From: Mycoemilia scoparia
Lineage: Eukaryota > Kickxellomycota > Kickxellomycetes > Kickxellales > Kickxellaceae
Reading direction: 5' to 3'
Assembly (NCBI GenBank): GCA_027575805.1
Contig: JANBPU010000049.1
Span: forward strand, 31,050 to 95,049
Length of the DNA: 64,000 nucleotides
Shown: positions 36,835 through 49,929 of the stretch, in pieces
Layout of the letters: the number at the start of each line of letters is the position of its first letter
Numbering within the stretch: position 1 is the stretch's first letter
Notes under the pieces: model-generated
Seen by the model: only the letters and a program-made list of their open reading frames with translations
Told to the model about the DNA's origin: nothing
Database searches by the model: none
Translations under genes and position numbers: made by a program

Positions 36835-38056
36835 GGCGCTCTCAACTAATATAGGATTTGCGTTTGCTTATTTGCTACCATTGCTAAAAAAACAAACTAG
36901 CCTGGTAATTTAAATGTTTATTCGTAATTAAATTTTATGGGATTATTTTTCATAGCTCGCCCAAACTTCACTTTAGATCACTCATCAGATACAGTCATTA
37001 GTGTAAGTGGGTGCAACCTTGGCTCTCTGAGGGGAATAAACTTGGTAAATCATCAACTTCACTTTAAATCACTCAAAAGGTGCGATTTTTAGAGTCAACC
37101 ACATAAACTCCTGTCTGTTATAAACAAGAAAGTCCGAAAAATTTGGATTGGGAGACTTGAATCTATTTTTAAGAAAGATGGCTCCGATTTTAATAACCGA
37201 ATATACTTTTATACGGCAAATTCTCCATATAAGGGAGCAGGAGCATGCTGGCACACTCGTACATTCCCCGCAAATCAGCCCATAGGCTATACAATTTAGC
37301 TGTAGTCTGGCAGACTATTCGATATTATACAAGGTATTATTCTAGTACACCCTTGAAGCAGACTCTGCCATATAACGTCTCAGACAGATTTAAAGCAAAT
37401 GATCAATGTTGGAAAAGGCTCAATCTATTTTGTATCAGGATACATTACTGTGGTTGCCATTCTCTGACCCTCCACAGCTTGAAGAATGAACGTTGAGTAT
37501 GATCCACACGTTTGTGTGTATTATAATGACCAATTGGCCTTACTATTTCTTCTGGCAGTTCAGAATGCTTGCTTACTTGGCACCACAAGAATGTAAATAC
37601 ATGTAGTAAATAGTAGCGACCTTTCACATAGCATAATCAAAGCATCTAGCATTCAATTACTATCCAACAAAAGCATAAAAATAATAATTAGGGGCAGAAA
37701 ATGAAGCGAATAGGCCATCTCGAGCTTTTATGTTGATGTGGTCAAAAGCTTGCTCCAACTTTCCGCTTCAACAGTTCTGATCAGCATTGTGTGTATGTGT
37801 GTGTTACTGACCATCAGCTCTAATTATGAAGGAGGTATTGGTTTATATGCGCGTGTGTGTGTGTGCCAGTTGCTTCTTTATGAATAACAGAACAGCAGTC
37901 AACCAGTGTCTTGGACGCTATTCTTTGCTGTTTTGTTCAAGCATTTTTATAGCAAGCCGACACTCTTTATCCATTCTTTGCTCCTCTCACTTTTATTTTA
38001 TTTCTCTTAGTATATACGCATATACTTTTTTGCTTGACAAATAGGTTCTAACCACA
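36835..38056. other. Divergent intergenic region, no gene seen
   Basis: A 1.22-kb spacer between PRP4 and the PMT gene. It holds an imperfect 22-bp direct repeat (ACTTCACTTTARATCACTCA) at 36963 and 37054 and a short (GT)n near 37852. The PMT-proximal end is pyrimidine-rich. Confidence 0.45.
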
Positions 38057-40696
38057 ATGTCTGGCTCATCGCAAGGCGAATTGCGAAGCCGTAAACCACA
38101 AACCAAAAAGACTTCTGATGAGTCTTCCTCGGGTCCTACGCCAGCAAAGGATTCCAAAATAACCAAGGACGACGTCTCAACCAAAACCAATTTGGATGAG
38201 GACAAGAATGAAGCAGTATCGCGTGAACAAGAACAACAATTCAAGGCAAGTATAGCAATGTGCTATACTTTCATATAATAGCGTCTTTATCAAAATGCTA
38301 GAATAGAAGACACTCAACAGTGCTTATATGGTTGTATGGGATTATAAACTTGTGTAGGATGCTAGCAGCTATCTTGTTAGGAACTCTTCCATGCTTGCAT
38401 TTTCGCTTGTATGCTTGTTATCCGCTATAACACGTTTCTGGAAGATATGGTCACCAGATGAAGTAGTGTAAGTTTCATTGGATAGCGATGATCTTTGTAT
38501 AGTAAAGCTACTGTCACCACAACTACGTATTTTGCTTTTTTATTGATGTTAAAAATTAATGCCTTGAACCCAAATAACATCAATTTCCTTCCTAATGATA
38601 GATTCGATGAAGTCCATTTTGGAAAGTTTGCCAGCTACTATCTTCGTAGAGAGTACTATTTCGATGTCCACCCCCCTCTTGCCAAGATGCTAATTGCTCT
38701 TGGTGGTTGGCTATTTGGCTATAAGGGGCACTTTTTGTTTGAAACCATCGGTCTAAAGTATCTTGAGCATGGTGTTCCATACATCCTGCTCAGGGGATGG
38801 GTTTGTCTATTTGGATGTGCTGTTCCTCCCATGGCCTATGTAATTATGACCGAATCCGGATACTCGTGCTTCTTTTCTCTAATTGCAGCTTTGTTTGTTG
38901 TATTCGACAACTCACTAGTTGTTCACTCACGTCTTATTCTCTTGGACAATATGCTGATCTTTTTCGGCATGGCCAGCGTTCTTTGCTACGTAAAATTCTT
39001 CAAGTACAGACACATGGAATTCAGCGGTCCCTGGAAAAGATGGCTATGCCTCACTGGTGTTATGCTTGGTTGCGTATTGTCATGCAAGATGGTCGGACTT
39101 TTCACGTTTATGATGATCGGGTCTGCTGTGGTGTTTGATCTATGGAGAATTCTTGATATCCGCCGCGGCCGCACCATCGGAGAGGTGGCCCACCACTTTA
39201 TGGTCCGCCTGGGTGCTCTTATTGTTCTTCCCCTTATGGTCTACTTATCGACTTTCTATATCCACTTTGCCATACTTACCAAGTCTGGTCCAGGTGATGC
39301 TTACCACACAGCCGATTTCCAGATGCAGCTTGAGGGTAACATGCTTGGTGCGGAAACCCCAGCCCTTTCCTACGGTGATGGAATCTCATTTTTCCACAAG
39401 GGAACTGGCGTGTTTTTAACATCCCGTCCAGAACATTATCCTCTTCGTTACCACGATAGCCGTGTAAGTAGCCAGGGTCAGCAGGTAGTTGGAACAAAGG
39501 AGTTTGACGAAACAAATAGCATTTGGGTTATTCACCCATCAAAGGACATTGAAGCCTACAACGAGTTTGTTGAAAAGAAGAGACGCAATGAGACTATCAC
39601 CACTGAAGAGGCCGATAAATGGAAGGTCCACAATATGGATGAGATCCGCCTCTTGCACCTTGGCACTACCACCTATCTCCGCACACATGATGTTGCCTCT
39701 CCATGGACACCTACAAATATGGAATTCACCACTGCAGGCTTCAATGACACCAAGAGCTTTAACGACACGATCTGGGAGCTTAGAGTTGATGGTGAGAAAT
39801 CAGAAAAGAAACTCATCTATGCTTGGTCATCGTTCTTGCGCATTGTTAGCAAAAAGCACCAGGTCTCGGCCTTCACACACAAGAAGCCACTCCCAGAATG
39901 GGGTCATGGTGACCAGGAGATCAACGGAAACAAGAAGATCACAGCCAAGGATACGATATGGAGCGTTCAACACATTGCTGGAAAAAATCTGACAGAGGAG
40001 GCAACCAAGAAGAAGAGGGACATCAGAAGACTATGGTTTATCGAAAAATTCTCCGAGCTGCAGTATCTAATGCTCAAGCACAACTCTATGCTGACAAAGA
40101 CTCACCCATACCAGTCTTCTCCTTGGTCTTGGCCAATTATGCACCGTGGTGTTTCCTACTGGACAAAAAAGACTGCTCGTTCACAAATATACATGATGGC
40201 AAACCCATTCGGGTGGTGGTTGTCTAGCTTCTCTGTGCTCTTGCTTGGTAGCTTTTCCTTTGGTATTGCCTTTGCCAAACGTCGTGGGCAGTGCCAGGTT
40301 GATCCTATTGTCATCCGCCATATGTCACGTTCAGCCCTGTTTATCGTGTCCGGCTGGTTCTTCCATTACTTCCCATTCTTCTTCATGGGTAGATCGCTGT
40401 TTTTGCACCATTATCTCCCAGCAGTGGTGTTTGCTTACATGACCATAGGTGTTGTCTTGCAGTGTCTATTCATCAGTGACTACAGGCGCTATGCTATAAT
40501 GAACTGGAATTCCCCCGCACGCGTTTTCCTTGCTCCGGTTTCTGGAATAGCTGTCTCACTAATCCTCATAGCACTCCAGATCGCGACATTTATATATTTC
40601 TCCCCAATGACATACGGAACTACCAGTCTTGAAGCTAATCAAGTAGTGGCAAGGAAATGGCTTCCGTCCTGGGACTTCCAATATGCCATCTCCTAA
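38057..40696 (+). CDS. Dolichyl-phosphate-mannose protein O-mannosyltransferase (PMT, probably PMT2-like)
   Basis: Exons are 38057..38245, 38358..38467 and 38602..40696, 797 aa. It transfers mannose from dolichol-phosphate to Ser/Thr of secretory proteins in the ER lumen. A charged cytosolic N-terminus of about 63 residues precedes the GT-C membrane domain: VVFDEVHFGKFASYYL with the catalytic Asp-Glu pair (about 102-103), then YFDVHPPLAKML, and R-rich loop 1. MIR motifs follow in the central lumenal loop (LTSRPEHYPLRYHDSRVSSQGQQV; LLHLGTTTYLRTHD; LRIVSKKHQVSAF), then the C-terminal spans with HHYLPAVVF. FGKFASYYL favours the PMT2 subfamily, while VFDEV is more PMT1/4-like, so I leave the class open. 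Intron 1 is GC-AG. Confidence 0.94.
38246..38357 (+). other. GC-AG intron (PMT intron 1)
   Basis: The donor is AAG|GCAAGTATAG and the acceptor is GTGTAG. Only this phase 0 join keeps the frame into DASSYLVRN; using the GT inside GCAAGTA gives an immediate stop. Confidence 0.8.
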
Positions 40697-41277
40697 GTGT
40701 GTACGAATACGACTATATATTCACACACACGAACATTTTCAATTCCAATTTTACTTTTTCTACAATACAATCACAATACATTTATATCATAAAAACCCAG
40801 AAATCATTATCATTATTTCTAATTGCATTCATAAAACCGTCAGGCAGAATGATGTTTTAATTTGGATTTGTGGGGTTTAGCTACTATTATTACTACGGTT
40901 ATGACTAGAATGGACAAATGTGAAATCACGAAAACCTGGTGAATGTAAACCAAAATGAGGACCGCATCAATGATTTATAATGTGCCTGCAATTGGAACAA
41001 CAAAAATTTAAAATAACAACAAATAAACGAACAGCGTTTCAAAATAGGAGGAATGGAAGTAGAGCGATAGCAACAGATTAATCAGTAGAATCGCGCACTC
41101 GAAAGGGTTAACATAGAGGAGCTTCAAAGTTTGGTGGGAATTGTTCCAACGAATCCACGCCACTTCCCCGATCTCGTTTTCGATTTGAATCGCCCTGCTT
41201 CAAATATATATTAGGGATTGCAAGATGCAAAGTGTATCTCCAAAATGGAAAAGCAAAAAGTCTCTATACAGAGTAGC
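40697..41277. other. Convergent intergenic region, no gene seen
   Basis: The 3' regions of PMT and HOOK. AT-rich, with no repeat or RNA gene recognised. Confidence 0.45.
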
Positions 41278-44200
41278 TCAGTGTCTGCTGCGTTGAGCAT
41301 AGAGTGTATTGCGTTGCTGAGACAGCCAAGACATCGATGTGCTCTGGTTTGGTGTCTTATCGTCCGTCATCATATGGTGGCCAGGAGAGGAGAATGCGCT
41401 AGACGAGGCTGCCCCAAATCCACTCTTTCTCTCTATTTGGCGCTGCAGGTACCACCATGCAGATGTCATGGACTGGACTTCAAGTTTGTGTTGATTATGT
41501 GCCTCATGCAAGATCTTTTTCATGGCCACAAGCTGCTCATCCTTATTGGAAAGCTGTGCTTGTAGGGATTTGATGGCCTCTTGGTAGTTTTCTTGAGGCG
41601 ACTGAGCTTGTTGCTGTGATTTTTTAGAAATGTCCAAGATTTTGAGCTCCTGCTGTTTGATGTGTTCCTTGGCCTTTTTCATTGCGATCTGTAGCGTGTG
41701 GACTTCTTCCCGCGACTTGCGCAGTTGGTTTTTAAGCTCTTGGTGCTCTTCTCTTGGGACTATTGCTCCTGACTTCAAATCCTTGGCTGTGCTGTCTGCG
41801 GTCTTTTTGAGATCTTCTATGTGGTCTTCCAGCTCCTTCATGTGGTTCTCAAGAAGCTGGATCTGTCTCTGTGACTGTTTGCATTCTGTGTGGAGCTCAT
41901 CCTTTTCGGACAAGAGCTTTTCGATGCGTCTACTTTGTCTTTCCTTTTCGTCTTCAAGCGAGTTATACCACGTCTCAAGATTTTCCTTCTCATTTTTGAG
42001 TGTCTCTAGCTGCCGATTGCTTGCTTCCTTGAATGCTTCAAAGGCGCTTTGCTCTTCCTTACTTACAGCTACCAAGTCAGCTTTGGATTTGTTTAGATCT
42101 TGCTTGGTTTGTTCCAGGGTCTGATTTGTTATGGTGTGCTTAGCTTGGAGTTCTGACAGCTGTCTTTCGGTTTCTTCCAGCTGATTCTTTAATTTCTCTT
42201 CCGTGAGCTTTAGTTCTTGGTGATCGGCCATTTCTAGCTCATAAAGTTCTTCCTTTTCTTTATAGCGCTTCTTAAGGTCACCCATTTCCTCCTTCAGCTT
42301 ATCTCTTTCCTCAGTTACCTCATCAACGATACTTTCAAGGAAATCGACTTCACGCTTACCATCACTCTTGTTCGAGCCCTTCTGCTCCCCAAGTTGCTTT
42401 TCAAGGTTAGATATCTTGTTTTTCAATTGGATAGGATCTTCATCCATGAAGGATGCCAGATCTTGGCCAGGAGTGATTTCGAATTCAGCATTACCTCCCC
42501 TGAGTTCCAAATCCTGAAGACTTGCCTGAAGTTCAGAAATTTGGTCGGCATTCATATCGCGCTCGTCGGTAATGGCCTTGTTGACCTCTTCCAGTTCCTT
42601 TATGCGCTTGGACATCTTCTCCATTTCCTCTTCAAGCTCGCTGTTACGTGTCTGGAGCTCGGTGACAAGATCTCTGGAAGAGTCTGTAAATGACCTGATT
42701 TGAAGTCGTTTACGGTACTCGTCTTCTACTTGCTGATTCTGGGTCTGAAGCTGTGTGACTTGATCTTCGAGAGAGCGTACTTGTCGTCGTAGATCAGCGC
42801 TTTCCTCTAGCTTCTTCTTGTACTTTTCGATCACATACTCGCTCTTTGTCAGCTTCTCGGCAGCATGCTTGTATTCCTGGAGCTGATCACGCAAACGAGC
42901 AGCCTCTTCGGACACTTTGGTAAAATTCTCAGCCTTTCTTTTAAGTTCAGTGACAAGAGTCAGCTGGTCGTTGAGCAACTGCTCGGTTTCGTGTCTCTTT
43001 ATTTCAGACTTGTCTAGGTCTCGCTTCAAACTATCAATCTCAGCCTTGAGGATAAAGTCGGCCTTTCCTGATTTGTCAGACTGGGCTATTGTCTGTTCGA
43101 GCTCCTTTATGCGGGATTTAAGATCGCTGTTTGTTTCTAGCAAGTCTTCCTGTAAATAGCGTATCATAAAACCATTGCAAACAATATTAAAGTCAATCGG
43201 AATAATAACACCGGCAGGGCGCAAACAATATGCAGCTGTAACTTACATATTGCCTTATAAGCCTATCATTCTCCTCCTTAATTTCTATCTGGTTCTTCTC
43301 CATTTCATCCTTCTCAGACAAGATTCTCATCAAATCACCCTGGAGTTTGGTGACGGGGTCTTCCTCGTCTTCATCGCTATGTCCGGTATTTCCTGCATCT
43401 TCTTGACCGTCATTGGCACCAAGCTGCTGCATGACACTCTCAATTGCAAACATCAGAGATCTCTGATCTTCCTCATCAAGCTGCATAATCATACCCACAT
43501 AGTGTTCGTTGTTTTCACACTGAACAGCCATGGTGACAACCAAATGACAAAGCTTTAGTAACTCCTGCTCGTCCATGTCCTTTGCAATGGCATTGAGGTT
43601 AGGTGCTTCGAGTCGAGATGTTTGATAACCAATTATCTCTTCATAGTACCGGACTATCAATCGATGCAGTTTCTTTAAATTGTTAAACTTTAATACCCAG
43701 TTGTCGCCAATGTCAGCCGAGCGTATCTGCTTGAACCATTGTGGATCTCTAATATATGTATGATAAAAAGTGCAATATTACTAAGACACACCTACTTATC
43801 TATCCATCTATCTATCAATACAAGCCTCTGCTGCTGCTGCTGCTGGGGAGGACAAGGGCCCACCAAAATATCTATAATTGTATACACTTAATGTTGACTT
43901 ACATGCTTGCGCATATCTCGAATAACACTATACTATCTGATAAATCATCTAGTGTCTGTATATGACGCGATAGGCTATCGAATTTGTGTACCTATTTTGC
44001 ATCAATGTTTGTGCATGTCCGCGCAATGAAAGACAATAGAAATAATGAAAATTAGTTTGCTGTGATACGGCGGTTTGTTTGTGATAGAGATGTGGTGGGG
44101 TATATATATATCCAAGGTTAAAGTCTATTCAAACAATGCAAAATGTTTGCATCCTTGGATGTCTAAGGAATGTACATTTCAGCAGAATTTGTTTACGAAT

Positions 44201-44365
44201 ATATTTGAGCATTATGTCTTTTCTCCTCCACAACAAAGTATGAGAGGAACACCTCAATAAGTAGTAGTAGACGTTAGTTAAACTACTTTTAATGGGAATG
44301 ATCAAAATGTGGTTAGGTCACCCCAAAGTACAAAAACCTACCCAGTTGATAAAACTCTCGCTCAT
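41278..44365 (-). CDS. hok1: Hook-family microtubule/dynein adaptor
   Basis: Exons are complement(41278..43149, 43247..43748, 43903..43991, 44342..44365), 828 aa. The N-terminal Hook (calponin-like) domain reads FINWVHKFDSLSRHIQTLDDLSDSIVLFEI then IDPQWFKQI, followed by DNWVLKFNNLKKLHRLIVRYYEE and ELLKLCHLVVTMAVQCENNEHYVGMI. A very long heptad-rich coiled coil fills about residues 190-760, and a short C-terminal tail carries SWLSQQR, as in other fungal Hooks. In fungi Hook proteins link early endosomes to dynein-dynactin for transport on microtubules. Exon 1 codes eight residues (MSESFINW) and is separated by a 350-nt intron, the longest I placed; the family match across the junction supports it. 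The region 43190-43246 is intron, so the apparent open-frame extensions there are not coding. Confidence 0.9.
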
Positions 44366-45557
44366 TGCTTAACGTCGTCCCGAAATGGCAGGTAAGGACG
44401 TTTATAAAGGAATAAGAACAGATAATGTATAGTGTGTGTGTGTGTGCGTGTGTGCGTGGGTGGGAGAGAGTGGGGAAAAGAAAGTTGTTTTACAATATTA
44501 TGTTTATCGTTAGATAATACTTGGCTAGAAGGAACTTTTGGAAGTATAGTAGTACTTTGTAATGTAACTATAAAATACACCTTGACTCAAAACACAAACA
44601 ACAATCCAAGCAACACACAGGCTAAAAAAAGATCATTAAAACAAATTGACTGTTGTTTTTATGGATCACAAGATTTTTAATCATAGGACCTACTGATAAT
44701 TAAACGAAGATCGATAACCTACATGGAAAGGCTTTGGATTATTTTTACATGCCCATGGATCTATAGTAGCAGAGATATCTCTAGCATCGCTATGACTTTA
44801 TTTCACAAGTCGTTTGACATAAGAGACCCCTCCCCAAAAGCTATTATCCAAAAGTATTGTCAAAAATATTCAAAAAAGTACATACACATATAAATAGAAG
44901 AAATACTAATAAGCAATAGTTAGTAAGAATCAAATTATAATAGCACAGCCAATAATACATACACACTCAAAAGAAAAGTCAGTTTCACTCCATCCCTGAA
45001 AAATCTCTTAGCATACATCAGAACTTTTGAATATTTTAAAAATGATTATTCAAATGTATAGCATATTTTGCTGGGGCCCATCCACAGCCATTCTGTGGCT
45101 GGTCAGTAGTGAAACTCGACTAGATATAAGCAAGCTATTGAAATACTATTCAAAACGAGACAAATGGGTAGTTATTTTTGAAGGGCTAAATGCAGATAGT
45201 GCATAATGAGGCATTGGTCAATGAAAATATATGGTGACTAGTATGCAAGTTGAAACTGGCCTACTAGTAAAACTTAGCCCTTCAAAAATAATCTTTCAAA
45301 TGTGTGACATGGAGATTAAACTTATATTATATATTATACGAGCTATAGGAATTCATCAGCCTGTAAACCAGGATATAAAAACCATACTGTTTTCTTTACC
45401 TGTATATTTGATTAAAACATACTCACAAGAATAAATTTCCAATATTTTGTTTTGATAAAAAAAGGCAATAAAAATATATAAATGTATGCTCGCTTAATAA
45501 AGTAAAAAACCACGTAAAAAAGGAGGGGGGGATATGGGTGTGATTGTATCTGCGGTC
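44366..45557. other. Intergenic region with an inverted-repeat element
   Basis: A 1.19-kb spacer between HOOK and SLA1. It holds a (GT)n run near 44432-44456 and the element at 45161-45302. No gene is supported. Confidence 0.45.
45161..45302. mobile_element. MITE-like element, subfamily A, copy 2
   Basis: 142 bp. Left terminus CAAATGGGTAGTTATTTTTG then AAGGG; right terminus CCCTTCAAAAATAATCTTTC then AAATG. It shares GAAGGGCTAAA, a GGTCAATG-type middle, GAAACTGGCCTA and CTAGTAAAAC with copies at 8815 and 60965. Confidence 0.8.
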
Positions 45558-48500
45558 TTACCAACGGGTTTGACCATACATATTTGGTTGTGAATTAAAG
45601 TTCGCTCCTGGATTCATTTGTTGTTGATAGATGCTTTGCTGTTGTGGCATTTGTATTTGTTGGTTCTGTAACTGTCCTGGAGTTCCAGCATTTGGGAATT
45701 GATTCATCATACCTGCTTGCATAAACTGCTGCTGCTGCTGCTGTGGTTGTGGTTGCTGCTGCTGAGGGAACTGCATTCCTTGCATTTGACCAATTTGTTG
45801 TTGCTGTTGCTGGAATTGAGAGCCACTCATTCCTTGCATGTTTACAGGCCCCATTGAGCCGATTCCTATCGAAGGCTGGGGCATCATGTTGGTTTGAATG
45901 CCAGGTTGAGGATTTGGGAAATTCATGGACGAAAAGTTGCTCTGTTGACCAGTAGACATCATACTGTTGTTGTTTCTAGAGAAGCTATTCATACTGGGAG
46001 TGTTTGGCATCGATGAGCCCATGTGTTGGTTAGACATCCCACTGCCAATCGCTGGGTTTGAAAGAGCAAACACACCTGTTGGTTGCATGGGGACAGAGCC
46101 TATTGATGGTGTATTGGCAACCATTCCTGGTTGTGGCGTAGAGCTGTTAAAGACACCCTGTGCTCGAGGATCGACACGCTTAAACAGATCATATTTGTCA
46201 GTAGACATGGTTGATGTTGAATATGACATGGTCGAGGTATGTGGGGTTTGCTGGCTTGTTTGACCAACAGAATTGAACTTGTTAAAGTCAGCAAAAGCAC
46301 CATTTATAGAGTTGTTGGCAACGCCACCCATGCCTGATGCTCCAATTGCACCCATGCTTTGTGGAGCCTGAGACACAGCATTTATGCTGGGGTTTGACAA
46401 AGACATGCTGCTCATTTGGTTCGGAATATTTGTTGAGCCTCTGACAGCTCCAAGGTTCATGTTTCCAAACTGATTTGAGATCGACTGTTGGGTCATATTG
46501 CTGAGCTGCTGAAGCCTTTGCTGTTGGACACTAGGCTGGGTAGGAACTAGTGGCGCTGGAAGCTTGGATGGGGCAGCAACCGATGTGCTGGTTGATGCAA
46601 AGGTTGAATAGCTAGGCTGGCTAATATTACTGATTGCTGACTGAGCACTGAGCTGGCTTTGATTCTGAAGCATTTTCTGTTGCCATTGCAGCAATTGCTT
46701 CTGTTGTTGTAGCAGTTGATCCTGCTGCCTTTTTAGCTGCTCTTGTTCCTTTCTCTGGTCTTCGCGCTGTTTTTCCAGCTCCAGGCGTTCCTTTTGCTCT
46801 CGTAGCTCTCGTAGCTGCCGTTCGACTTGCTGCGTTTGCTTGACCTGCATTAGCTGTTCCTGCTGCTGTTTCAGCATCATGGCCTGTTTCTCTAAATATT
46901 CTCTCTGTTGCAAGAGACGTTGCTCATGAGTTTTTAGTTCCTGGGCCTTTGCATTAGCTATTTCACTTAGATTATTCAGTTGGGCGACTGATTGCGGGGC
47001 TTTCGTGGGGAGGTTCAGTGGTGACTGGGTTCTATTAGGCGGGTGACTCACGCTGGCTATAGACGTAATGGAATGGGAAGCGGAATGAGTGGAGGATGTG
47101 GCGGTGGCGGCGGCGGCAGAGGTGTGAGGTGTGGGAATCAATGGCTTCATTAGTGGTTGGCTTGAGTAATTTGTCGGTGGCTTCTTGGGGTTTGAGTTAA
47201 TCACAGGCTTGAGGTCATTCTTTGCCGTCCAGGTATCATCAAATGTGTTGGTGGCAGGCTTGACGTTGTGGTTGCTCATCCTCGATGAGCTCCGGCTCGT
47301 TGATGCTGCTAGCTTGTCTCGGACACTACTAAACTGAGCATGGTCAAATCCTGAAGCAGCCGTTTTGCTTTGTGCATGGGGCCGTGCTGGAGATGCTACC
47401 CGAGCAGGTTCTGATTTGGGAAAAGCGGCGTCAAAGTTAGCAAATGGATCGCTCGCTGCTTGAGGTGTTTTATTGAGTGCAGTTGGCTTCGACTTGGAAG
47501 ATGAGTGCTTCTTCTTGCCTCGCTCCTCCTCGGCCTGGAGCATTCTAGCCAAGCTTTCATCATCTCTGATCTGCTGCTGTCTACGTAAACTTGCTTCTAG
47601 GGGAGAATTGAGTGCAGTGACGCCGGTTATAGAGGATGTCTTGACATGTGTGCTTGGTGAGGGCTGCACAGAAGTTGGAGCAGCACTGCCATCTTCTACT
47701 TGTAGACCCATGTACTTCCTAAAGGCATTCATGATGAGGGAGATGTCTGGATCGCGGACACTAAGTGAACGCAACTGCTCAACAGTTATGTCAGGTATGC
47801 TTTCGTTGTCCAACCGCTCAGCAACAAATGTGGTGGCATATTTTAGGGCATAATCAGCATTGACATCTGCCTTGAGGGTAAGGAAATCAAACCAATCCCA
47901 GTCATAATTGACCTTCTTCCGTCCTGGATGCCTTTTGGCCTCTGCTTCTTGCCTTTGACGAGCGGTAAGAGATTTTACTGGGGGCTTGGGCTGCAACTTC
48001 TTTCCAGTTATGGATTCAATATAGGCCACATCGGCATCTTCGAGTTTCTCTAGTGGAACAAGGATCTTTACGCCATTGGTCTTGTACAGATGCACCTGGT
48101 TGTTATTTTCCAAAGACAAAAACTCGGCCTCTACTTTGTATGCACCTGATTTATCTGTCCATGTTCGTACATTTCTTGGGTTTGGCTTTTGGTTATCATG
48201 TACAAGGGCATTGAGTGGTATGTTGTCTGAGTCATCAGTCTTATTGCGAACAACGGGATTAGGCTTTGGAATGCTGGCTGCCGACAACTTACGTGGTTTG
48301 GGTGCCGTACTGGCTGCTGCTGCTGCTGCTGCCACACCGCCATAGTTAATCTTGGCATTATTTTGATAAATATCGTCCTTTGGTGGTGGCGGGGGCACAC
48401 CATCATTAACAGGAGCAGGCCCAGAATCTTGGATAATTTCCAAGTAGCTAGATGGTACGAGACCTTCCTTAGCATTTGGGCCACCATTGGCATCTTTTAC

Positions 48501-49929
48501 TCGCCACCATTCAGGGCTGCTCTCTTGGTCGACAATAATAACCTTGCTATCCGCCACGATTGTTAGCTCATCATCCTCCTGGGCTTCAAAGTCATACAGC
48601 ACAAGGGCAACTTGGCGGTCCTTGCTAGCGGTGGGTGGTTTTGCTTGTATGGGCTGTTGCTGGGGGGTAGGCTTTTGAACTCCAATAGCAGGCGCGTTTC
48701 TTCGGGCCACATTAATCTTGTCAGTTATGTCCTCTGCTTCGGCTTTTGAGCCACAAGTAAATTCGAAAAAGTGAGGAGAATCACCGCCAATATCTATGTT
48801 GATCACCTGCTTCTTGGCGATGCATGACGAAATTTCACACAATGGCCATTTGCGCTCAGGCTCCTATATAAATAGAACAGAATTGTTAGTTCTAGCTTCG
48901 CCACTTTGATGCACATGGGGTGCAATGTAACATTCGACGTACTCTGTCATCTCCACTACTGTATACAAATTCATGCCCAATAATGCCGATATTGCTCTTT
49001 AGGTTTTTCTTGTTCTTTTCCTACAATCGAAACAATTTGGTCCATGCAAGCATTATAAGTTTAAGCTGCCATTTGCAATAGGAGTATACACCTCTGTCAA
49101 AAATGAAGCGGGGGCAAAACTTACGATAACTGAGTAGAACTCCTTACCCCCTGGTATTGCTGGCTGTTGCTGGGGTATTGGTGGAGGGATTGGTGCTTGC
49201 TGTGGTTGTGGTTTTGGTGGCTCTGGAATTGGTTGCGCTACGGCAGGCTATAGATTTTGTCAATATATATGCTTGAATAAAGCCATCAATATGTATAATA
49301 GCATTGGGAATAAAATGATAAATACCTTTGGTTGTACTGTATTTTTCGTGTTTTCAGGTACAATCTACATTATCATCCGTATTAACACAAAATATATGTC
49401 AAGTCATGGCAAACGCCCAGATTCATATCTATGGGCTGTATTTTGGCATATTGCAATTATATGAGATACAAACCTCTATATAAGTCTTTGGCACTATACC
49501 AGAGCCCTTTGAGCTTTTGACGAGAATCCAGTCTGGATCATCGTCAACAAGCACATCGACGGCCTCACCCTCTTCTATTTGGGTTTCATCGCTTTCCTGG
49601 GGGTGGTAGTCATAAAGCGCTTTGGCCTTCTCAATTGGCGGGAGCTATAATTGAGGATAGCGCAATTAAATTAGTTCCAAAACAGCAGCACATTCGTACA
49701 TTTTCAAAACTGTAGAGCATATATATACACTAACCTCTTCAAGGTAATTTCCTGGTGCAAGGCCCTCTGCCGGTTCTTCATTGCCAGACACAGGCCTTGT
49801 ACGAATCTTTACCCAGTTGGGATCACTCGCATCAAGCTCGTAGACAATGTCTCCCTCCTTAATAGAGACCTCATCATCGTCTTGGGCTGCATAGTCGTAA
49901 ATTGCGCGAAGGACCCTGGAAACTGGCAT
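45558..49929 (-). CDS. SLA1: Sla1-like endocytic actin-patch adaptor
   Basis: Exons are complement(45558..48863, 48943..49020, 49125..49247, 49326..49364, 49474..49644, 49735..49929), 1303 aa. Domain order matches yeast Sla1 (1244 aa): SH3-1 (about 5-62; ALYDY-type RAIYDYAAQDDDE), SH3-2 (about 70-120; KALYDYHPQESDE), a Pro/Gln linker, SH3-3 (VALVLYDFEAQEDDE), SHD1 (RTWTDKSGAYKVEAEFLSLENNNQVHLYKTNG), a SAM-like SHD2 (DWFDFLTLKADVN...), a Gln-rich coiled coil, and a long Gln/Met/Asn/Ser-rich C-terminus with DPFANF-type motifs. Sla1 links cargo (NPFxD signals), clathrin and Las17/WASP at cortical patches. The stop codon lies within a GTAAG string. An alternative 5' exon (50127..50205 spliced to 49922) keeps frame and sits just below a TATA box, so the true start is open. 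Confidence 0.93.

Noticed and set aside
41630..42124. 164-codon plus-strand Ser-rich frame
   Set aside because: Antisense of the Hook coiled coil; its composition mirrors the Glu/Lys codons on the other strand.
45543..45560. Intron replacing the SLA1 stop codon (TGG TAA lies in a GTAAG string)
   Set aside because: No convincing downstream exon or acceptor in frame, and the protein already has the full Sla1 domain set.
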